Translations under genes and position numbers: made by a program | Notes under the pieces: model-generated | Database searches by the model: none | The model's input: the letters and a program-made list of their open reading frames with translations, nothing else | What the model was told of the DNA's origin: nothing | Origin: Apostichopus japonicus | Lineage: Eukaryota; Echinodermata; Holothuroidea; Aspidochirotida; Stichopodidae | Assembly (NCBI RefSeq): GCF_037975245.1 | Contig: NC_092572.1 | Coordinates: 23,916,489 to 23,980,488 of the forward strand | DNA length: 64,000 bases | Reading direction: 5' to 3' | Part shown: in pieces, positions 58,011 through 64,000 of the stretch | Layout: every line of letters starts with the position of its first letter | Position numbering within the stretch: the stretch's first letter is position 1

Positions 58011-60925
58011 CAAACTTTGTTTGATTCCCTGCCAAGGTTGCATCGCTGTATAGTCGTCTGTTTCATCGCCACTAAGACGACTACGTGTTACGTTGAGGTT
58101 TAACTCTGTACTATTCTGTGTAAGGAGCTAATTAGCCTTTGGTTTAAACAATGAAAGGCAAGTGGATTATTTAATGCAAAGTAAACAAAATATCTGTTGG
58201 TCAGTTTCTGTAAGTTAGAGGGTTAAAGTTATTCAATTACTCTCTGAAGATGAAGTTTACACCATTCATGATCTTGGCATTGAGGTTAATGATAACCAGC
58301 AAACTGAGAACATCCTTAATTTTCAGCTGTGATGTATTCTAAATAGCTTATCAATGTAAATGGTCAGAGAGTGTATGATTGTACATTAATATTTTAAAGG
58401 AATACCACCACACTTCAATAAAGCACAGTATATTTGGTATAGTTTGCGAGATACACAAGGAACATAAAAAGGCTATAACGGAGAGGGATGGCATGATAAG
58501 ATGACTATCAAAGGAATAGCGATATACTTTAAATATTAACGCCATTGCCCTCCCTCCCCCTAGCTCCCGTAACCACCAGGGCGTACTCTCGCTAACCTCT
58601 GGGTTTTTTAAACACTGGAACAAGAGAGTACGCACCATACAGTTCCACAACAAGTTATAAAAGTGAATCTTCAAAGTAATGTGGTCTCTAGGTCTTTGCA
58701 AATGATTCACCATGTAAACACTACCATGAAAAGTCGGAAATATGAACACTCCTTATTATTTCTATTTTATTTATCATGACCATGTAAATTATTAGCTATG
58801 AGAACCATAAGTTTTTGTTAGTTGTTAAATAAATCTTGCTTCTTTGAAGGTCTAAATTGTCTTAATCGACCAAATGTTCGTACAAAATGTACTTCGCATC
58901 AACACACAAAGCAAAGCCCCAACACCCCCCCCCCAAAAAAAATTAAAAACCTAGTTGCTATCGTATCTAAAAACTGTTCTACTATTTGCTTTTTATTTAC
59001 TTTTATGGTTCTTCAAGAGGGAAACCTACGGAGACACTTTTGCCGACCTTGAAAAATTGTGAAGAGGGACCGCAGATTCCATAGCCTGCAATGACTATAA
59101 CGCGGATCGCAAAGTCGGTAATTACTATTACGGTTAGATTCGTCCAACACGGCAACATACAGAAACGATGCACTCAAAGCCAAAGACTTTGTTACTTGGC
59201 CAGCAACGGCTAGACCGTCATTTCTTAGATAGGTACTAGAGTCGTAGGGTCTGCACTGTTTGTTCAATGTTAGAAAAAAACATTCAACAGGTAGAATAAA
59301 TTATCACGACGCATTAAATTGTACTTGGTACTATTAAATAAGTAAATGTTGATCATATTGTGTATTTAATATGTCTTTAAATGTTAAAAACAAGGTTGTG
59401 TTGATGCAGAAATTGTTAACCATAATCCATGTACCTGACGCTTTTTAGGTTAGTACCATTATGTTGACAGGGGTAACGTATTAAAGTTGGCATTTAATAT
59501 AATATAATACACAAAAATGGAAATATCCATAACGAAAGTAACTGCTTGGAGAAAGTGACATATGAGGAGCACACATATTATACTGTATTTTGAAATTAAT
59601 TTCTCATTCGACTACTCAAAAATGTATATTACATGCCAACCTTACACATTACGAGTATAACCATGTGACAAATCGTATGCGGTACAGGTACAGTGCCGTA
59701 TATAGAGATATGGCCAACACGATTTTTGATTGGTCGAGAGATTTAAGCGCTCACTGGACTACACTATATACGGCTCTTGACAGGTAGGACCAACACCGCC
59801 GTCATTACCTTTTGGGAAACATTTCATACTTTACTTTTGATCTGAGAAAGGAGAACAAACGGACAGATTAATATCGACTCCTTGACACCAGAATTACACA
59901 CAAAATCTGAAATTGGAAGGGCGTCCTCTAATTTTCCGAAAAGTTTTTCAAACGTCTGCTGTTGATTTGTGATCATTAACAGGTCGTATGAAGTGCGATG
60001 GTTAGGCAACAGATATTATACACGCGTATTAAGAGCAGAATAGCAAGAATAGTTAGAGCATGTGGTTGTTGTTCGTGGATTTGTTTGGATTTATCCAATG
60101 CAAAATAAGGGAAATCCCAAAACTCTTGACATTGGACAATAACCATACACTGTTACAGATATTAAAGTGCAAACGTATGGGGTATTTGGAGATTTTTTTT
60201 TACAAATATCAATCTTGTTCCGAATTTCAGAGACACTACCTTATCACATGTGTAGCCTTCTGTGTGTTTAGTGCTCTGATTTACAATCCTCAGTACGTCT
60301 CCGTGGTTTTAATGTTCATCGGTGTGTTCAGTACTGTGTGTATATATATATGCCCGCGCATGCAGTGCCAGACGATCGCGACGTCCCATGTAGTACCTTA
60401 CTGTGATTGATTAGCAAACGGAATAATAATTTAAAGTGCATAAAAAACGTCGGCAATGGCCGGACTGTAACCGTATCGTTGTTGATTTTTTAAATTTTGG
60501 ATTCAAAGAGGACTCTCACGGATTATTTCATGACTTAAAAAACTTTTTCGCAGATTCTGAAATTGTTCGATCGTGTGATACTTGTAGGTTGGTTATTACT
60601 AAGTATACACTGAAGACTCCAACTTAACATTACGGCTTTACAAGTAGACTGTACCAGTCCGGCTCTGCCACTATTGGGAACCATTTAAATAGGTAGATGT
60701 CTACCTTAAAACCAGGCCTAGCAGTATTCTTGTAGTCTACCAATCCTTTACTGCAAATATGACAGGTAGTTTACCACACTAGTATGTAGTGTAATTTATT
60801 TGGCTATCTATACTGTATGTGTGTGGTTGCCTGTCATCCAGTGTTATTTTCAAAGTAATCATAGTACTGCTATACTAGCAATTAATAATAATAATAATAA
60901 TAATGAAAATATGAGTTTTCAACTG
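58010..60925. other. No supportable feature
   Basis: I read both strands and found only unremarkable short frames (for example 116 codons at 60060-60410, 132 codons at 58351-58749) with no recognisable domain. There is a poly-C/A run at about 58925-58940 and an (AAT)n tract at about 60886-60903. Confidence 0.5.
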
Positions 60926-61330
60926 TGAACTATGTCACCATGTTACCATGATAGTAGTTTTACATATTTGTGTCAAATATAAAATAAGGACTAATGAAAG
61001 TTATGATTATCTGCTACCATAATGAGATCATCAGTATAACCTAGACCTTATTCAATATTGAAATTAAAATATCGCAAATGAACTTTTATGAGAAATGGCC
61101 TAGAAAGTTTTGATCTTGTGAAAAATATTTGTGTTGTGTATTTGTGTACCAAGAGGCAAGACGGACTCATTGTATGCCTGGTGATTTAACTAGGTACTAG
61201 TTACAAATGCAATGATTACAGGAAAATTATACTTATAAAGAAGTACTACAGACTAAATCTACTACTGACTAACACTGACTTGGTCAGTAGAAATATACTG
61301 TATATATAAAATATATAGATATATAGATAT
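60925..61330. repeat. Dispersed duplicate of 56425-56960
   Basis: See the match at 56425-56960; this copy is shorter and ends in a TATATAGATATA-type repeat at about 61300-61332. Confidence 0.7.
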
Positions 61331-62069
61331 ATGTGAGTCCCTAATTTTTTATTACAAAGTTGAAAAATATTTTGAAAGGGCTCTTTATTCAGGCAAGGTC
61401 ATTTGTATATAGATTTATCTGTACAGACTGTTACACAAGGGTACAGTAGTGTACATCAACACACTCTATGTTACTTAGGGCATCATGCATATTCAGTGAT
61501 ATTATAAAAAGTTCCGACCTGCAGTAAGTAGATGATTACCATGCTTCGTAACTCACCTTTCTTCCAAGTTAAACAGTTTATTCAGCTTTAGACTGGTTTC
61601 TGTTAAAGCTGATTGTACTTATAAGAATCCATCCCCACCTTTGTGGATTTGATTCAGTTGACTTACTTTGCATTATGAAAACCTGTAAAGTAGCTACCAT
61701 ATAAATGCTGAGAACTTTAAATTGAGCTGTCACACCAGACATAAATTTGTGTACAACTAAATAGGGTTTTAAGTGGTATTACTCCATAGGAACAAAATTT
61801 GTTTACCGAAAACAGGTGTATTCAACTGTTTACAAAAGGTGCAACCATCAATGCCCAAAACGTTTCGAGCTCTGTAACACTGTAGCTGGTGGAAAGATAG
61901 CTGAAGACCACCTGTGTTTTGTGGACCTTTGAATATCTCTAAATATTTGGGCAGATTCGGAACAAATTTGACTATTGATTTCTAATTGTTTTCTCGTCCC
62001 TAAATTTAATGTTTGCTGCACTCCTCACTCACCTGTCTCTACTCTACTATTGTACTTTCATATGTATCT

Positions 62070-62240
62070 AGCCTAATTGTGAGATATGGCTCTCCCTGGT
62101 GTGAGATATGGCCCTAATTTATTTGAGGTATACAGTACACCTCCCTGTTGTGAGGCATGGTCCTCCCTGGTGTGAGGTATGGTTTTTGTGAGGTATGGTC
62201 CTTCTTGTTGTGAGGTATGGTTGTTCCTCTTGTGAGGTAA
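62070..62240. repeat. ~28-bp GTGAGGTATGG minisatellite
   Basis: Six or so imperfect units built on GTGAGGTATGGTCCTCCCTG, with variable spacers. Confidence 0.75.
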
Positions 62241-62624
62241 GTATTTAAGGTGTTAAATATGCTAGGAATCAGATTATGGTCACCTGCTGATGGTCAAATA
62301 TTTAAAAGGATTGTCTGGTGGCCCAAAGAAGTTACCTTAAAAAATGATAAATATTTTTCCAAACATGTTGACAAAGTATGAGAACGCTAATGTTGCGTTT
62401 GACAGAGAAACGATTTTTTAATCGTTAAGGATGGACATTTCCAATATGATTTGAACAGTACAGAACATGGTGTCATCTACGCTAATGCAGATTGCGACAT
62501 AACCCACGCTCCGTACAGTACCTACAGTAATCACAACAAAACTGCGTTTGTATACAGATTAATTTCTTCCTTAATTTTCGGTGAAATTTCTTATAAATTC
62601 GATATGTTTTCAAAAACTCCTTAA

Positions 62625-63014
62625 GCCGCCATATATGTAGTAGATCAGTGGTTTCGTGGGAAGGAAGTAGGTCTTAAAAGACGGGAGAAGGAACAGGGCA
62701 ACAAGGAGGGCTGGATATCTTGGAATTCGGAGTCTACACCTAAACTGGGTGAATTGGCAGTCCTCCTTAAAACTAAATGTGAAACACCATTGTAAACAGC
62801 TAATCTGGCACTGTGCCAGACCTTGCTACCGTCCAAGTAAAAAAAAAGGGGGGGGGGCATGCAGGAAATGTGTAGAATGTTTGAAAATGACATGCGGGCG
62901 GTGCCAGAGGGCGTCAAGCAAAGGCTAGGACCGCCAGGGATAGACCTCATCTGGCTGAAATACATCAATGAAACTGCTGGCTATCCACTATTGAACACAT
63001 TTAATCTTCATTAA
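62625..63014 (+). pseudogene. Possible decayed coding fragment, unidentified
   Basis: A plus-strand frame 62625-62795 reads VVDQWFRGKEVGLKRREKEQ and on to a stop. A second frame from ATG 62859 to 63014 reads MQEMCRMFENDMRAVPEGVK, then GPPGIDLIWLKYINE. Their composition looks protein-like, and they are separated by a poly-A/poly-G run. I do not recognise the family; an old transposon gene or a broken exon is possible. Confidence 0.25.
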
Positions 63015-64000
63015 AATCACTGGCCTCACATTTAATGTTCCTTGATTAGTGAAATGACACCTGATAATTTTAAGTTTCATATCAAGTTCATTCGCTCTAT
63101 TTTCATTCTCTTCATGACTTTTCCACTTGTTTTCAACTTTTACACCATGTTTGCATTAACTTGGCATTTCAAAATCACAAATTATCAAAAGGTGGATCTC
63201 ATTCATTTAAATTGCAATTGAAATGTGCAAAATGTTCATGCTTGGGTATTAAAATAAAATGCCCACATATATCAATGTGGCACTGTCTAAATTTCTAGCC
63301 TCTTCGAGGGAGGTGCAAAAGGATACATTATTGTAGACCATGTGCCTTTCTAGGACATCCTGAAAAATTACATTTGACATTTGGTAAAAGAAATAGTACA
63401 ACTCCCTCTACAACTGGCCAGAACTGAATTTCAACCAGAAATCAAATTACTTAATGATTCCCTGCCTTATGGAAAGTAACATTCACCTCTCATACAAAGT
63501 TTGGAACTTGTAATACTATTGTTGACCAACGAGGGTGTTACCTGGGTAATCAGACTTACTCAGCCTTAAAGTCTTCTCTCCTTTGGTAAAAGAGCTCTAT
63601 ACTTATACTCATGGTTAAAACAATGGAAAAATTGGAGGCTGATAAGAGCAAAGTTTCTTTTACAGTAATACAGGACTGTACAAATTCCTCTCAGTTAAAA
63701 AAGTGACAACTCTGACACAGTACTACAACTTTGTTCTAACAACACTGTTTTATACATTATTATTATTATTAAACATTCCTTCACTAGGCCTAACTTCTAC
63801 AATATCTCCGCCACTGCTAAGGCTTGGCTTGTCAAGTTTGTCGGGAGTGTTTGATTACATTATAACTTAAGGTTCGATTCACTGGTCTTAGCGAAAGTAG
63901 AATATACAGTAGAAACATGTACTGAGAGCCACTTCCACGAAACGCAACAAACTTCACTTCGAGTTTGACTAGGCTAGTCCTAGGCAGAGTAATTTGGAAA
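63015..64000. other. No supportable feature
   Basis: AT-rich sequence without recognisable coding, RNA or repeat structure. Confidence 0.45.

Noticed and set aside
60060-60410. 116-codon plus-strand hydrophobic frame
   Set aside because: No domain, no splice context and no second copy to compare; cannot be supported as a gene.
62645-62968. 107-codon minus-strand frame
   Set aside because: Overlaps a more protein-like plus-strand reading and runs through a poly-C stretch; no recognisable motif.
1-64000. CRISPR arrays, operons, bacterial ribosome sites, tRNA or rRNA genes
   Set aside because: Spliced genes and animal-type transposons show nuclear eukaryotic DNA; I saw no cloverleaf with tRNA box motifs and no rRNA sequence.

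Overview
The window is AT-rich, intron-rich animal DNA with dense dispersed repeats. It looks like a marine invertebrate deuterostome. I favour an echinoderm, possibly a sea cucumber, because expanded beta-propeller and death-fold/ZU5 gene families and Kolobok/THAP-type transposons fit that group. The species assignment is inference.

The only genes I can assemble with confidence are two tandem paralogues on the minus strand. Gene B (50778 down to 18157) is complete. It has ten exons whose splice phases agree throughout, with a 2256-nt coding sequence (751 aa) if it ends at the first in-frame stop after the death domain. Gene A (15512 down to 316) has the same nine upstream exons; its last exon lies just left of the window. 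Exon order is: a short start exon, one large beta-propeller exon, a death-effector-like (DED) exon, a short acidic linker exon, a ZU5 exon, three UPA-region exons, a 19-residue linker exon and a death-domain (DD) exon. The back half resembles UNC5/PIDD (ZU5-UPA-DD). The front half replaces the usual Ig/thrombospondin or LRR sensor with a propeller plus a DED. I read this as a cytoplasmic sensor-adaptor for cell-death or innate immune signalling; the function is inference.

Unit A spans 1 to about 16360 and unit B about 18157 to 51630. Introns and the ZU5-to-UPA exons are nearly identical between copies, but the propeller exons differ at roughly a quarter of residues, in evenly spaced clusters. 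Unit B is about twice as long because of later insertions: a 7.9-kb TTAA-flanked element (30272-38143) carrying a nested MITE, a 1.7-kb element (25985-27707), and a 7.8-kb block in intron 1 (about 42790-50610) holding a 3.2-kb Kolobok-like transposon with THAP and P2X7R-like remnants plus a Harbinger-like element. Unit A has its own 1.4-kb insertion (10634-12010), with the empty site preserved in unit B.

Three copies of a satellite-carrying repeat (1872-3719, 20680-23049, 52908-55186) consist of degenerate ~300-bp units crowded with TGACCT/AGGTCA motifs. The region right of 51.6 kb holds smaller segmental duplications (52.85-58.0 kb; 56.4-57.0 against 60.9-61.3 kb) and minisatellites. I found no supportable gene there, only a possible decayed plus-strand coding fragment near 62.6-63.0 kb.
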